Assembly (NCBI RefSeq): GCF_038150125.1
Contig: NZ_JBBVMF010000009.1
Coordinates: 62,001-126,000 of the forward strand
Length of the DNA stretch: 64,000 nucleotides
Reading direction: 5' to 3'
Source of the DNA: SW132 sp038150125
GTDB lineage: Bacteria > Bacteroidota > Rhodothermia > Balneolales > Balneolaceae
This document shows, in pieces, positions 53,207 through 62,716 of this stretch. The stretch's first letter is position 1. Every line of letters begins with the position of its first letter. The notes below the pieces were generated by a model, which had not been told where the DNA came from, did no database searches, and saw only the letters and a list, made by a program, of their open reading frames with translations. The position numbers were made by a program, and so were the translations under genes.

Positions 53207-54934
53207 TTACATCTCGTCATTTTCTTTTCGAAACAGTAAAGCCGCCTCTAAAAAGATCCAAACCGTAAACCCGAGGATAATCGCTCCAAAAAAGAAAAGA
53301 AGCAAATTCCCCTCGGTATCGCCAAATCCCGACCACTGGAACACCACCTGCTCGGTCATGGCCCAGAGCGTCATAAACAGCAGGAAAATCATAGGGATAA
53401 GCGTGTAGATGATGGGGCGGCCTTTCCGGTGCAGCCAGATGGTAATCAGTAATAGACTGATACCGGCCAAAAGTTGATTGGATGTGCCAAACAGAGGCCA
53501 GAGCAGGTATCCGCCTGAACCAAGCCCGCGCGGCCCTTCGGGTATCAACACAAGGGCCGCACTCGCGCCTACCGCAATCGCAGTTGATGGATGAAGTTTA
53601 GTAAGCGTTTTTACCATGTACTCCTCACCGAGTTCATTGATAATGTAGCGCATCAGCCGCACAGACGTGTCGAGCGTGGTGGCGGCGAAACTGATCACAA
53701 TAACGGCAATGATAGTTTCGGCGGCCTGAATGGGAATCATCAAACCGGTGGCCAGGGCGGCAGCGCCCTCTACAAAAATGCCAAGGCCGCTGGAACCCGC
53801 GGCTTCAAACGAATGATAGACATCAAGAAACTCCCCGGTGGTATTGAAGTAGGTGACAATCGCTACAATGGTAATGAGCGCAAGTGATCCCTCACCAATT
53901 GCGCCGAGATAGCCGACAAACCGGGCATCGGTTTCATTGTTGAGCTGTTTGGCCGTGGTTCCTGATGAGACCAGCCCATGAAAACCGGAGATGGCACCGC
54001 AGGCGATCGTGATAAACAGAAGCGGAAACCAGCTCACATCGCCGGTATTGGGATTGGTGGCCGGCGCGGTAATTTCCGGGCTGGTGATAAAAAGCGCCAG
54101 GTAGAGCAAAATCAGGCCAAAAATAAGTTGATAGGCATTGATCAGATCGCGCGGCTGCAGGAGCATCCAAACCGGTAGTGTGGAGGCGAAATAGACATAT
54201 ACCATCAGGATGATAATCCAGACCAGAAACGCTGTTCCCGTAGATGAAAGTCCGGCAAGGCCTGCCGCGTTTTCACCGCCCAGCCAGGCCACAATATCGA
54301 TTTGAAGAATGGGCACATAGCTGGCAACTATGGCCGTGGCGTACATCACGACAAGTACGACAATTGCCGGAATAACCATTCCACCGGTTTTTCTGTAGGC
54401 CCGGAATCCGATCCAGATCGCAAGCGGGATTTGAATAAAAACGGAGAGAACGGTGGCCGGAAAACTGATAAACAGGCTGGAGATCACCCATGCAAATACG
54501 GCATTGACCATCAGCACCAAAATGAGAATGATAAACAGGAAAAGAAGTTTAGCGCGGTGGCCAACCAGCTTATCCGCAAGCGTTCCAACCGACTGACCTT
54601 TGTTCCGTACCGACAGCACCATCGTTCCGAAGTCGTGAACGCCCGCTGCAAACAGAGTTCCGAAAACCACCCAAAGCATGGCTGGAAGCCAGCCCCAGTA
54701 AACCGCAATGGCAGGCCCAACGATGGGTGCCGCACCCGCAATAGATGTGAAATGATGGCCTAATAGCACAAACTTGTTGGCTGGTACGTAATCCACGCCA
54801 TCTTGAAACTCGTGGGCCGGTGTCATATAGTCCGGATTGAGCCGGTAAATTTTTTCAGCCAAAAATTTTGAGTAATAGCGATAACCGATGGCGAATAAAA
54901 TTAGTGATATGGCGGCTACCAGGCTTGAAGACAA
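53207..54934 (-). CDS. cstA: carbon starvation protein A (peptide transporter)
   Basis: A 575-residue membrane protein, CstA family. VPANKFVLLGHHFTSIAGAAPIVGPAIA, FGTMVLSVRNKGQSVG, SGTTAKQLNNETDARFVGYLGAIGEGSLALI and GTSNQLLAGISLLL are family hallmarks. CstA imports peptides (and pyruvate in E. coli relatives) during carbon starvation. No ATG exists at the start; TTG at 54934 reproduces the usual N-terminus and is used. Fits with the exported peptidases of the window. The upstream 240 bases should carry a promoter. Confidence 0.93.
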   Translation of the reverse strand: MSSSLVAAISLILFAIGYRYYSKFLAEKIYRLNPDYMTPAHEFQDGVDYVPANKFVLLGHHFTSIAGAAPIVGPAIAVYWGWLPAMLWVVFGTLFAAGVHDFGTMVLSVRNKGQSVGTLADKLVGHRAKLLFLFIILILVLMVNAVFAWVISSLFISFPATVLSVFIQIPLAIWIGFRAYRKTGGMVIPAIVVLVVMYATAIVASYVPILQIDIVAWLGGENAAGLAGLSSTGTAFLVWIIILMVYVYFASTLPVWMLLQPRDLINAYQLIFGLILLYLALFITSPEITAPATNPNTGDVSWFPLLFITIACGAISGFHGLVSSGTTAKQLNNETDARFVGYLGAIGEGSLALITIVAIVTYFNTTGEFLDVYHSFEAAGSSGLGIFVEGAAALATGLMIPIQAAETIIAVIVISFAATTLDTSVRLMRYIINELGEEYMVKTLTKLHPSTAIAVGASAALVLIPEGPRGLGSGGYLLWPLFGTSNQLLAGISLLLITIWLHRKGRPIIYTLIPMIFLLFMTLWAMTEQVVFQWSGFGDTEGNLLLFFFGAIILGFTVWIFLEAALLFRKENDEM

Positions 54935-55174
54935 TGCAGTTGATTTTCTGGGTTAATGGAGATGGCGAATCAAACCGAAGTACGGAAATATGCCGGTAAG
55001 TCGCAAGCAGGCGGGTGTTATCAGCCTCGTTGTAATTTTGGCTGATGGTATGGCGAAGGAGAGCATTCAGTTCAGACCTGAAGTTTTCGAGGCCGCCTTT
55101 TCTTTTATGCGATTCATTAAATCAAAAAAAATGCATCCAGTCAGATCTGGTCAAAATGAATTAAGCAGCAACGA

Positions 55175-55669
55175 TTACTCAATAATAATCTCGTTGGGAT
55201 CCTTTGGTTTGCGTTTCTGGCGGTCGCCGCCGGAAGGTTGCTGAAAGAGCTTGATCAGGTTGGTTATGCCAAACAGCAGTAGAAAGGCGGCAATGAGATA
55301 GGCAATAGAATCGGGGTTTGCCACAATGAGGGCAGCGATGATGAGCGTGAGAATTCCCATAAAGACAAATCCGAAGCTCATCAAAAGAATTAGCCCAAAA
55401 AATCCCAGGAACACCGCCATGGTGATCGGAATAATCTCAAGAAAAAGAAAGATGATGATACCCGTTACAATCGGAAAGGCGGCAATGACAGCCGGCGTTT
55501 TGAAATAGAGAAACATCAGCCCGAGTGCGATAAGGTAGCCGCCGGCAAACAGGTAAAGAAAATTGGGATAGATAAGAGTTAAAACACCTGTGGCCAGGGC
55601 GAGTATCGCATTGAGAATACGGCGCTCACGCGTTTTATACTGAATATTTACCTGGAACTGTTGATACAT
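55175..55669 (-). CDS. small membrane protein, DUF308/HdeD-like
   Basis: A 164-residue protein with five to six hydrophobic segments in sequence (residues 18-145) and a cationic tail (PSGGDRQKRKPKDPNE). The pattern NAILALATGVLTLIYP and LILLMSFGFVFMGILTLIIAALI fits HdeD/DUF308 proteins, which are acid-stress related in enterobacteria. Assignment by appearance only. Located upstream of cstA on the same strand, with a gap of 240 bases. Confidence 0.7.
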   Translation of the reverse strand: MYQQFQVNIQYKTRERRILNAILALATGVLTLIYPNFLYLFAGGYLIALGLMFLYFKTPAVIAAFPIVTGIIIFLFLEIIPITMAVFLGFFGLILLMSFGFVFMGILTLIIAALIVANPDSIAYLIAAFLLLFGITNLIKLFQQPSGGDRQKRKPKDPNEIIIE

Positions 55670-55878
55670 ATTTCTTTGGATAAACGTTAGAGTTCAGGAA
55701 TCCGGCGCCAGGTACGAAACATCCTGCGACGGGGTTAGCAAATCAAGGCTGACTATGAATGCACTAAACGAATATAAGAAACCGAGTAAAGAATAGATAA
55801 AACTCTGATCTATTATGGATAAAAACAGTAAAGATGTACATTCAATACCTACAAATCGAATGGCAGACGACAAGTGTG

Positions 55879-56274
55879 ATGAATAAGAAAAGTGAAAAAC
55901 GACTCCGTAAAAAAGTAAAAAAACTTCACATCGAATCGGTGAATCGCCACATCTTTTTGTGCGCGGATCCGACAAAGCCAAAATGCTGCAAGTATGAAAA
56001 AGGGATAGAATCCTGGAAATTTCTTAAAAAGAGGCTGAAAGAGCTCGGGCTGAATGGGGAAAAGGGAGTGTTTCGGACGAAGGCAAACTGTCTGCGCGTG
56101 TGTAAGCGCGGGCCGATAGCTGTGGTCTACCCCGAGGGGACATGGTATCACTCATGCACGCCGGATGTGCTGGAGAGGATTATCCAGGAGCATTTGATTG
56201 GCGGCGAGCCGGTGGAAGAGTATGCGTTTGCGGAAAACCCCCTTGGCGACTCAGATATTGATACTGTTTCATAA
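55879..56274 (+). CDS. thioredoxin-like [2Fe-2S] ferredoxin
   Basis: A 131-residue protein. ATG at 55879 gives a Lys-rich start (MNKKSEKRLRKKVKKL). Cysteines: HIFLCADPTKPKCC (C near 29 and the CC pair near 37-38) and NCLRVCKRGPIAVVYPEG; the last two match the C-x3-C of the 2Fe-2S thioredoxin-like ferredoxins (Shethna type). The redox partner is unknown. Divergent to the DUF308-like gene. Confidence 0.85.
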   Translation: MNKKSEKRLRKKVKKLHIESVNRHIFLCADPTKPKCCKYEKGIESWKFLKKRLKELGLNGEKGVFRTKANCLRVCKRGPIAVVYPEGTWYHSCTPDVLERIIQEHLIGGEPVEEYAFAENPLGDSDIDTVS

Positions 56275-56313
56275 TAGAAACCTGAGTTAGATCATAAAAT
56301 TTTGGCATGAAAG

Positions 56314-56345
56314 AGTCCCCCTTAGCAAAGGGGAATTAGGGGGGA
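56314..56345. repeat. C-rich/G-rich hairpin repeat
   Basis: CCCCCTTAGCAAAGGGG near 56315-56331, followed by AATTAGGGGGG. Same general family of intergenic hairpins as at 6925, 34919 and 59335. The ATG of the adjacent 73-codon frame lies at its end. Confidence 0.6.
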
Positions 56346-56566
56346 TGTTTATCAGATTCTGGCACAGAATTGCAACAAAATCGGGTGGACACCCCTCTGA
56401 TTCTCTCCGCCAGCTGGCGAAAGACTTTTATTCTGAACTTTTAAATCAATTATTAACCGAGCTCCGGTTAGAGGAATTTTACAGGCAGAAATTCCCGGCT
56501 ATTCCAACAAAATTGAAAACTCAGTATCTTGATTCTGCTTTAAAAACAGGAGAAGCAAATGAATAA
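56345..56566 (+). CDS. small hypothetical protein, possibly not real
   Basis: A 73-residue frame starting directly after the hairpin repeat and overlapping the oxygenase start by eight bases. The first 30 residues may come from repeat DNA; the C-terminal half (FYRQKFPAIPTKLKTQYLDSALKTGE) looks protein-like. If real it is translationally coupled to the oxygenase gene. No family recognised. Confidence 0.35.
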   Translation: MFIRFWHRIATKSGGHPSDSLRQLAKDFYSELLNQLLTELRLEEFYRQKFPAIPTKLKTQYLDSALKTGEANE

Positions 56567-57200
56567 AATGAGTAACGATGTGCGGCCTGATGATGTTTGG
56601 ATTGTGTGGATGGATGCCCTGGCCGAACAGGATTTTGTAATAATTGATGATTTCATAACTGAAGCTCTGTACAGGTCAATCAGGGGATTTTTTCGAAAGA
56701 TGGAAGCTGATGATAAACTTCAAAAAGCAGGAATTGGTGCGTCGGGCGAATTCCAGGTCAAATCATCTGTTAGAGGTGATTTTATCCACTGGCTGGATCG
56801 AAACAAAGATAATGAGCTGTCAACATTCTTTGAGCTGATGGATGAGCTGAATCAAAAGCTGAGGAGATACTGCTACCTGAGCCTGACCGATTCGGAGTTT
56901 CATATCGCAAAATATCCGGCTGGATCACACTATAACCGGCATCTTGATCAGTTCCAGGAGCGATCGAACCGGCAGATAACGGTGCTGCTTTATCTAAACG
57001 AGAGCTGGAAGCCGGGGGATGGCGGGGAATTAAAAATCTACAGGGAAGATGGCGATATCCTGGTTGAGCCGATTGCCCGTCGATTGCTGCTGTTCAAAAG
57101 TGATTGTGTTGAGCATGAAGTGCTGACGACTCACGTACCACGTTACAGCCTGACAGGCTGGCTGCTTCGTCAACCCAAATCAGTAGGCTATCTTTTTTGA
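56559..57200 (+). CDS. 2-oxoglutarate/Fe(II)-dependent oxygenase (prolyl 4-hydroxylase-like)
   Basis: A 213-residue soluble oxygenase. The metal triad is HLDQF (His-x-Asp, residues about 128-130) and VEHEVL (distal His); RYSLTGWL supplies the 2OG-binding Arg. YLNESWKPGDGGELKIY is typical of the P4Hc group. It hydroxylates a protein or small molecule; the substrate is unknown. ATG at 56559; ATG 56568 is an alternative. Confidence 0.88.
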   Translation: MNKMSNDVRPDDVWIVWMDALAEQDFVIIDDFITEALYRSIRGFFRKMEADDKLQKAGIGASGEFQVKSSVRGDFIHWLDRNKDNELSTFFELMDELNQKLRRYCYLSLTDSEFHIAKYPAGSHYNRHLDQFQERSNRQITVLLYLNESWKPGDGGELKIYREDGDILVEPIARRLLLFKSDCVEHEVLTTHVPRYSLTGWLLRQPKSVGYLF

Positions 57201-57256
57201 TTTGATTCGCGTCATACAAATGGCATCAAACTGAAAGTAAGTCGCCAGCTGGCCAT

Positions 57257-57742
57257 CTATACGCGATGTACCATACCGTTTACGCCAGCCACCTTCAGGC
57301 AGAGAAGCAGAACCAGTCCATAGCCGATATGCATTGTGAGTCCGGCGATGAGAATCCGGAAGGGTATCCAGGTATCATAATAGAATAGCCCAACGCTGTC
57401 TCCCCCGGCAAGCATGGCAAGAGGAGAGACGAAAGCCCCCGCCACAATTGAAATGATGATTCCGTAGATAATGCCTTTTAAAAACCAGTTACCGGGAATG
57501 CGTTCATGCAGAAAAGCTACCCAGATAAGCGCCAGGATAATTCCAACAATATTATATGCCAGGTTTCCCCAGAGTATAGAGTAGGGCTCGCCCACATGAA
57601 CATTGTTAAAAGTTTCTTTGAGGATATGCCCAACGTCAATCACGGGCAAGCCAAATCCACCCTGAAGAAAAGAGATGATTGTCATTGTAAATGTGGCAAA
57701 AAATCCTGCAACGACGGTTCGAATGAATGTTTTTGAAGTCAT
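57257..57742 (-). CDS. membrane protein, four to five segments
   Basis: A 161-residue protein with membrane segments at about 8-28, 60-82, 87-110, 128-150. Resembles DUF6789-like uncharacterised membrane proteins: TFIRTVVAGFFATFTMTI at the N-terminus is a repeated pattern in such families. Role unknown. Convergent with the oxygenase gene. Confidence 0.7.
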   Translation of the reverse strand: MTSKTFIRTVVAGFFATFTMTIISFLQGGFGLPVIDVGHILKETFNNVHVGEPYSILWGNLAYNIVGIILALIWVAFLHERIPGNWFLKGIIYGIIISIVAGAFVSPLAMLAGGDSVGLFYYDTWIPFRILIAGLTMHIGYGLVLLLCLKVAGVNGMVHRV

Positions 57743-57933
57743 TTTGAGCCTCTCAAATTGTAATCGTTAAACAGATGTGCCAGTTGAATTAGCGTTGTTC
57801 AAAAATACAAAAAAAATTCACTGATTCTTTTTTTGGAACATAAAAAAATTATCCGGTTGATCTTACTTTGAGAGCAGGACTCTCAATCGTAAGTTATCCG
57901 ATAAATTTTTTATTCAAACCAAATGCTCCTGAG

Positions 57934-59118
57934 ATGAAGAAATCGTTTCTAATTATCTTTCTGTTGATCATTCCTGTAATACTAGCCGCCCAATCCTCCG
58001 AAGACCGCCGCGATCTCTGGCTCAATTACATGGACGAAATGGCGCGGCCGGTGATGCAAAACCTGGCAAATGAGGAATTAAAAGAGGCAATGCCCGTGGA
58101 GCTTCCTGAGTATTCCGATAACCAGGAGCACCGAACGGAGGTGGCTTACCTTGAGGCGTTTGCCCGTACGCTTAGCGGCATTGCGCCATGGCTGAATACT
58201 GAAGGCGGATCTGCACGAGAAAGGGAACTGCGTAATGAGTATCGCCAGTGAGTGATTCAAGGTGTAGGGCATGCCGTAAATCCCGAAAGTAACGATTTTA
58301 TGGTTTGGGAGGGTGGGCAGCCGCTGGTTGATGCATCATTTTTTGCACTGGGACTCATTCGCAGCCCATGGCTCTGGGAATCGCTTGATGAGAAGACGAA
58401 GCAACAGGTACGGGACGTCCTGGTGTTAACCCGCCAAACGGTCCCCGTTTACTCCAACTGGATTCTGTTTACCGGCATGATTGAGGCATTTTTTGCAAAA
58501 TATGATATGCCGTATGATCCGGTTCGTATCGAGTATGGGATGCGCACATTTATGGAGCATTGGTATGCCGGTGACGGTATGTTTACCGATGGTGAAGAGT
58601 TTGCCATGGATTACTATAACAGCTACGTGATTCAGCCCTATCTCACAAATATAATGGATGCCATTGCGGATGAAAACCTTAATTACGACTGGTATAAAGA
58701 CGATCTGAGAGGTATCACACAACGATATGCGGAGATTCAGGAACGGAGTATATCAATTGACGGCAGTTTTCCGGTGCAGGGGCGATCTATTGTATACCGG
58801 ACCGGCGCGTTTCATCATCTCGCAGATATGGCTTTGCAGCGTGAACTGCCCGAAACACTGGAGCCCGCCCAGGTTCGTGAGGCTCTAACAGCCGTTATCA
58901 TCCGAAACCTTGAAAATCCCGAAAACTATACGGAAGAGGGCTGGCTCCAAATTGGTCTTAACGGTCATCAGCCTGAACTCGCGGATTTCTATAATAATAC
59001 CGGCAGTCTCTATCTTGCAGCTACTATCTTTTTACCGCTTGGCCTGCCATCAAACGATCCATTCTGGACAGATGAAGATGTGCCGTGGACGTCTATGAAG
59101 ATCTGGGGAAATCCTTAG
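57934..59118 (+). pseudogene. DUF2264 protein gene with an in-frame TGA
   Basis: The frame 57934-59118 encodes a DUF2264 protein (signal MKKSFLIIFLLIIPVILAAQ; QPLVDASFFALGLIRSPWLWESL, YDMPYDPVRIEYG, AMDYYNSYVIQPYL, RSIVYRTGAFHHLADMALQ, TGSLYLAATIFLPLGLPSNDPFW). TGA at 58249-58251 interrupts it after EYRQ, and the next codon continues in the same frame with VIQGVGHAVNPES. The two parts (106 and 288 residues) are otherwise undamaged. One substitution (for example TGG, CGA or TTA to TGA) explains it. DUF2264 proteins are alpha-barrel glycan-related enzymes. A restart at GTG 58252 would give a product without export signal. Confidence 0.85.
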
Positions 59119-59334
59119 CTACCAGTGACAGTTTGTAAAAAGTATCGTACTTGAGCATATTTCAGGGATTCAAAAGCTCGGCTTTATTTATGATACCTCC
59201 ACTCGTACTGTCACTTCTTAAATGGTGTTGCCTTGCTTTTAGGCAAAATTAGGGGCTACCAATGACAGATTGATAAAAGTGATGTTATTGGGCTTTAATC
59301 AATGCTTATTGCCTTTACGAACACACCCCTAAAT

Positions 59335-59350
59335 CCCCTCTCGAGAGGGG
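59335..59350. repeat. 16-nt palindrome CCCCTCTCGAGAGGGG
   Basis: Perfect 16-base palindrome between repeat copies; same C-rich hairpin family as at 34919, 35021 and 6925. Confidence 0.7.
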
Positions 59351-59496
59351 ACTATAATCCTGTCACCTTTGAAATAGTGTTGCACGGCTTTTAGGCAAGA
59401 TTAGTTGCTACCGATGACAGTTTGTAAAAAGTGTTGCTTTAGGCTTTAGACAACGATGTTATTTTTTTGAGCACAAATCTAAACATTTGAAAATTT

Positions 59497-59640
59497 ATAA
59501 ACGGTTTCGCGCCTGTGCGAAACAAAAAGCCCCGACAGGGGCGACAGCTCATTAGCCCCGTACAAGCGCCGTGGTGTTTTCGGCGCGCAGTGCGGGGTTA
59601 GCAAGAGCAGGCAGTCCAGAGGCCCCGAGCCAGTTGGTTT
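59497..59640. repeat. GC-rich REP-like block
   Basis: AGCCCCGACAGGGGCGACAG near 59530, TTAGCCCCGTACAAGCGCC near 59554, and GCGCGCAGTGCGGGGTTAGC near 59582 form nested stem-loops. From memory this resembles the GCCCC..AGGGGCGACA intergenic repeat blocks common in Bacteroidota. No REP-associated transposase is present in the window. Confidence 0.6.
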
Positions 59641-59988
59641 CGCAGAAGAAACCAATTCAGTCGAAAGGGGGTCAAATGATCTAATCCGTGGATTTATCAT
59701 GGGCTGAGTATATGCGTTTTGAGCGTTAAATTTAGCCGGAAGACCGCATACTACTCTCCACCGCTCTCCACCGCAAATCGCATACTATTCCTGAATGAGG
59801 GAACGTACCTTGTCGCCTTCAAAATAGTGTTGCCAGGCTGTTGGACAAAATTAGTCGCCCAGGAATGCATTCCTTTTAGACAAAGCCGTGTTTAACTGAT
59901 CTCGAGTTAGTTTAGTTAGAAAATGAGGTCCTGAATCTAACACATTTTTTATGTGAGTTGATTGTGTGTATTCAATTTAGCCATGAAC

Positions 59989-62067
59989 TCATTTATTCTC
60001 CTTATCTCCGGCGCTGTTTTCTTCAGTATCACCGCTTTCATTATCCTTGTCATCTTTCGATTCATTACTCTCATCATCTTTCTTCTTGTCTTTCTCCTCA
60101 TCCTCATCGCTTTTCTCGTCACCGATTGAAACACTTTCGCCCTTAATCAGGGATGTAACCACATCACCGGAAACCTCTTCGTGTTCAAGCAGGAGGTCAG
60201 CCAGTTTGTCAAATGCGTCTTTGTTGTCCTTCAATGTGTTTTCGGCGCGTTCATAGGCTTCCCTGGAAATAGCGTTTACCTGCTGGTCAATATCTCGTGC
60301 CGTAGGATCGCTGTACTCCGGCTTGTGTCCCATCTCACGACCTATAAACACTTCCTCGTCTCCGCTGCCAAACGCAAGGTGGCCAAACTTATCGCTCATG
60401 CCCCAGTCTTTTACCATTTTTCGAGCCAGTTTTGTAACCTGCTGCAGGTCGTTTTGTGCTCCGCTGGTTGATGTATCAAAAATCAGCTGTTCTGCAGCAC
60501 GGCCGCCCATCAGCACCGCAAGGCGGTCGAGCAGGTAATCCTTCTCATAAATGTATTTCTCTTTTTCCGGCAGCTGCTGTGTGATGCCCATTGCTTTTCC
60601 CCGCGGAATGATGGTGACCTTGTGAAGGGGATCAGTATGTGTTAGTGATGCTGCAACAATAGCGTGACCTGCTTCGTGATAAGCGAGCATTTTTTTCTCT
60701 CTGTCACTTATGCGCACGCCCTCTTTTTTGAGTCCCATCATCACCTTATCCCGCGCCTTTTCGATATCCTCCATTTTAATAGTTCGTCGTTCGTCACGTC
60801 CGGCATTGAAGGAAGCCTCATTGAGAAGATTCTCCAGGTCGGCACCGCTAAATCCCGGCGTGCCGCGCGCAACTTTTTCAAAGTCTACATCATCCCCGAT
60901 TGTTTTGTTGCGGGCATGTATCTTCAGGATCTCAACCCGGGCTCCCTGCGTAGGCAGGTCAATGCTGATTTGTCTGTCGAAGCGTCCGGGACGAAGTAGT
61001 GCTTTGTCAAGAATGTCGGGACGGTTAGTGGCTCCCATTACAACCACATTTTCATTGGGTTCGAAGCCATCCAGTTCCGAAAGCAGCTGGTTGAGAGTCT
61101 GCTCGCGCTCATCATGGCCGCCGCCTAAGCCGGCCCCTCGTTTTCGGCCAATGGAGTCAAGTTCATCAACAAAAATGATGCTCGGTGATTTTTCCTTGGC
61201 GTTTTTAAACATCTCACGCACGCGCTTAGCGCCCACACCTACAAACATTTCCATAAAATCGGAACCCGTAATCGTGAAAAACGGGACGTCTGCTTCTCCC
61301 GCCACGGCCCGGGCCAGTAACGTTTTACCCGTTCCGGGAGGACCCAGCAGCAGAATTCCTTTTGGCAGTTCAGCTCCAAGTTCTTCATAGCGTTCGGGAT
61401 TTTTGAGGAAATCAATAATTTCACTGAGCTCCTTTTTGGCGCCCTCTGTACCGGCCACATCATCAAAGGTGGTTCGATCTTCTCCCTGTTCTTCCTGCAA
61501 CTTGGCTTTACTCTTGCCAATATTGAAGAATCCCTGGCCCTGTGCTTTAAATCGCTGGTAAAACATATAGGCGATAAACCCAAAAATAACAACCGGGAGA
61601 ATGAAGGCGAGAATATACCACCAGTTACTGTCAGACTCCGGCTCGGCCGATACCGTGACGTTTCGTTCTTCCAGCATCGCAAAAAGCTCCTCATCTCCAA
61701 AGGATGGTAAATAAGTAATAAAGTTTTCAAAGGAGACCGTATCTTTTTCAGATATTTCAAGCGGCTGCGGCTCTTTTAATGTCCCTTCGATTCTCTCTCC
61801 CTGTACGTGAATGCTCTGCACGTTATCTTGCTCCAGCTCGGATTTGAACTCGGTATATTCGATCTCGGGAACAGTTCCGAAGATGCCATTTCCCGAGTTG
61901 TTCATAAGCATATATAACAGGATCATGCCGGCTATAAGATAGAACCAGAAGATCAGGCTTGTGCCGCCCGTCGGCCTGTTGTTTTTGGGACTCTTGATGC
62001 CCGCTTGATCGCCATTTGAGGACGATTCGTCCCTGCTCTTGTTCTTTTTATTTGATTGATCAGTCAA
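59989..62067 (-). CDS. ftsH: ATP-dependent zinc metalloprotease FtsH
   Basis: A 692-residue inner-membrane AAA+ protease that degrades misfolded membrane proteins and regulators. Two membrane segments: residues 38-57 (FWFYLIAGMILLYMLM) and about 147-170 (WWYILAFILPVVIFGFIAYMF). AAA domain: GPPGTGKT Walker A, IIFVDELDSIG Walker B, and the SRH region ATNRPDILDKALLRPGRFDRQ. Protease: HEAGH zinc site (YHEAGHAIVA). The tail from about residue 646 is an unusual Asp/Glu/Lys/Ser-rich low-complexity stretch of about 45 residues (GDEKSDEDEEKDKKKDDES). The gene is monocistronic. Confidence 0.97.
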   Translation of the reverse strand: MTDQSNKKNKSRDESSSNGDQAGIKSPKNNRPTGGTSLIFWFYLIAGMILLYMLMNNSGNGIFGTVPEIEYTEFKSELEQDNVQSIHVQGERIEGTLKEPQPLEISEKDTVSFENFITYLPSFGDEELFAMLEERNVTVSAEPESDSNWWYILAFILPVVIFGFIAYMFYQRFKAQGQGFFNIGKSKAKLQEEQGEDRTTFDDVAGTEGAKKELSEIIDFLKNPERYEELGAELPKGILLLGPPGTGKTLLARAVAGEADVPFFTITGSDFMEMFVGVGAKRVREMFKNAKEKSPSIIFVDELDSIGRKRGAGLGGGHDEREQTLNQLLSELDGFEPNENVVVMGATNRPDILDKALLRPGRFDRQISIDLPTQGARVEILKIHARNKTIGDDVDFEKVARGTPGFSGADLENLLNEASFNAGRDERRTIKMEDIEKARDKVMMGLKKEGVRISDREKKMLAYHEAGHAIVAASLTHTDPLHKVTIIPRGKAMGITQQLPEKEKYIYEKDYLLDRLAVLMGGRAAEQLIFDTSTSGAQNDLQQVTKLARKMVKDWGMSDKFGHLAFGSGDEEVFIGREMGHKPEYSDPTARDIDQQVNAISREAYERAENTLKDNKDAFDKLADLLLEHEEVSGDVVTSLIKGESVSIGDEKSDEDEEKDKKKDDESNESKDDKDNESGDTEENSAGDKENK

Positions 62068-62716
62068 TGTCTCCGGATTAGATTAACAAATGGAAGTCAA
62101 TATTAAAGAAGTATCGGTAAAATGTACTTTATATCCATCAAAAAATTAACAGGATAAGATACCGATGAACGTTTCTGTATTTGAAACTACTAAACAGGGG
62201 TTGAGCCCAAAAAAATCCTTTTTTTACGAAGTATTTGGTGATGGTACCGTGAATGGTTTATTTAGTATAATCCGGAAATAAAAAAATATGTGTAGAAGGG
62301 GAGGGGAAAGATTGAGGCTGACACTGAGTTCTGAATTTTCTAAACCCGGATGCCGAACGAGCGGGGGTATGCCTATGGCACTTTTGGTGTCGTGAACCTA
62401 CAAGACCCCGAGTTAAAAACCCACGATTATAATAATATTCTTGCGTATTTAACGCTACTATTCCGAGTTAAAATTGTTATTTCATAGTTATAAAATTATC
62501 ACCGGCCACTAGACTTCTGCGCGGTCCAGAGACTTCAGGTTGAGCCCCATTTTTTGAAGGTACTCCTTAAAGCTTATTAACCCAATGCCGTCAGGATTAG
62601 GTTAAGATAGATGTAGAATTGGCCACCTGGGCTATAAGTTGGCAGTGTACCTGACGACATCTATTATTGATGATGTGCAACTTTCCAGATCCTGAACCGG
62701 ACTGAGCGAAAAGTAC
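62068..62716. other. intergenic region of 0.65 kb
   Basis: No supported gene, RNA or repeat. An AT-rich tract runs at 62270-62300. The upstream part should hold the ftsH promoter. Confidence 0.4.

Larger units (their letters stand above)
59118..59860 (+). repeat. degenerate direct repeats of about 95 nt
   Basis: Unit: TGTCACCTTTGAAATAGTGT then TGC-CGGCTTTTAGGCAAGATTAG then TACCGATGACAGTTTGTAAA. Copies: 59206-59304, 59360-59455, 59808-59860 (first half), and a half unit at 59118-59155 starting at the DUF2264 stop. By-eye identity is moderate to high. It looks like old local tandem copies dispersed by insertions. Confidence 0.75.
59119..59988. other. 0.87-kb intergenic region built of repeats
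   Basis: No supported gene. It contains direct degenerate repeats, a C-rich hairpin and a GC-rich REP-like block (separate entries). A 73-residue frame on the minus strand lies in the REP-like block and is rejected. Confidence 0.6.

Noticed and set aside
54990..55244. 84-codon plus-strand frame
   Set aside because: Overlaps the DUF308-like gene 3' end antisense and has no protein-like composition.
58249..58251. Selenocysteine or stop-codon recoding
   Set aside because: The position is not conserved Cys-like, no SECIS-like hairpin is evident just downstream, and no selenocysteine genes are in the window; a point mutation is simpler.
59479..59700. 73-codon minus-strand frame
   Set aside because: Translates the GC-rich REP-like block; likely chance.
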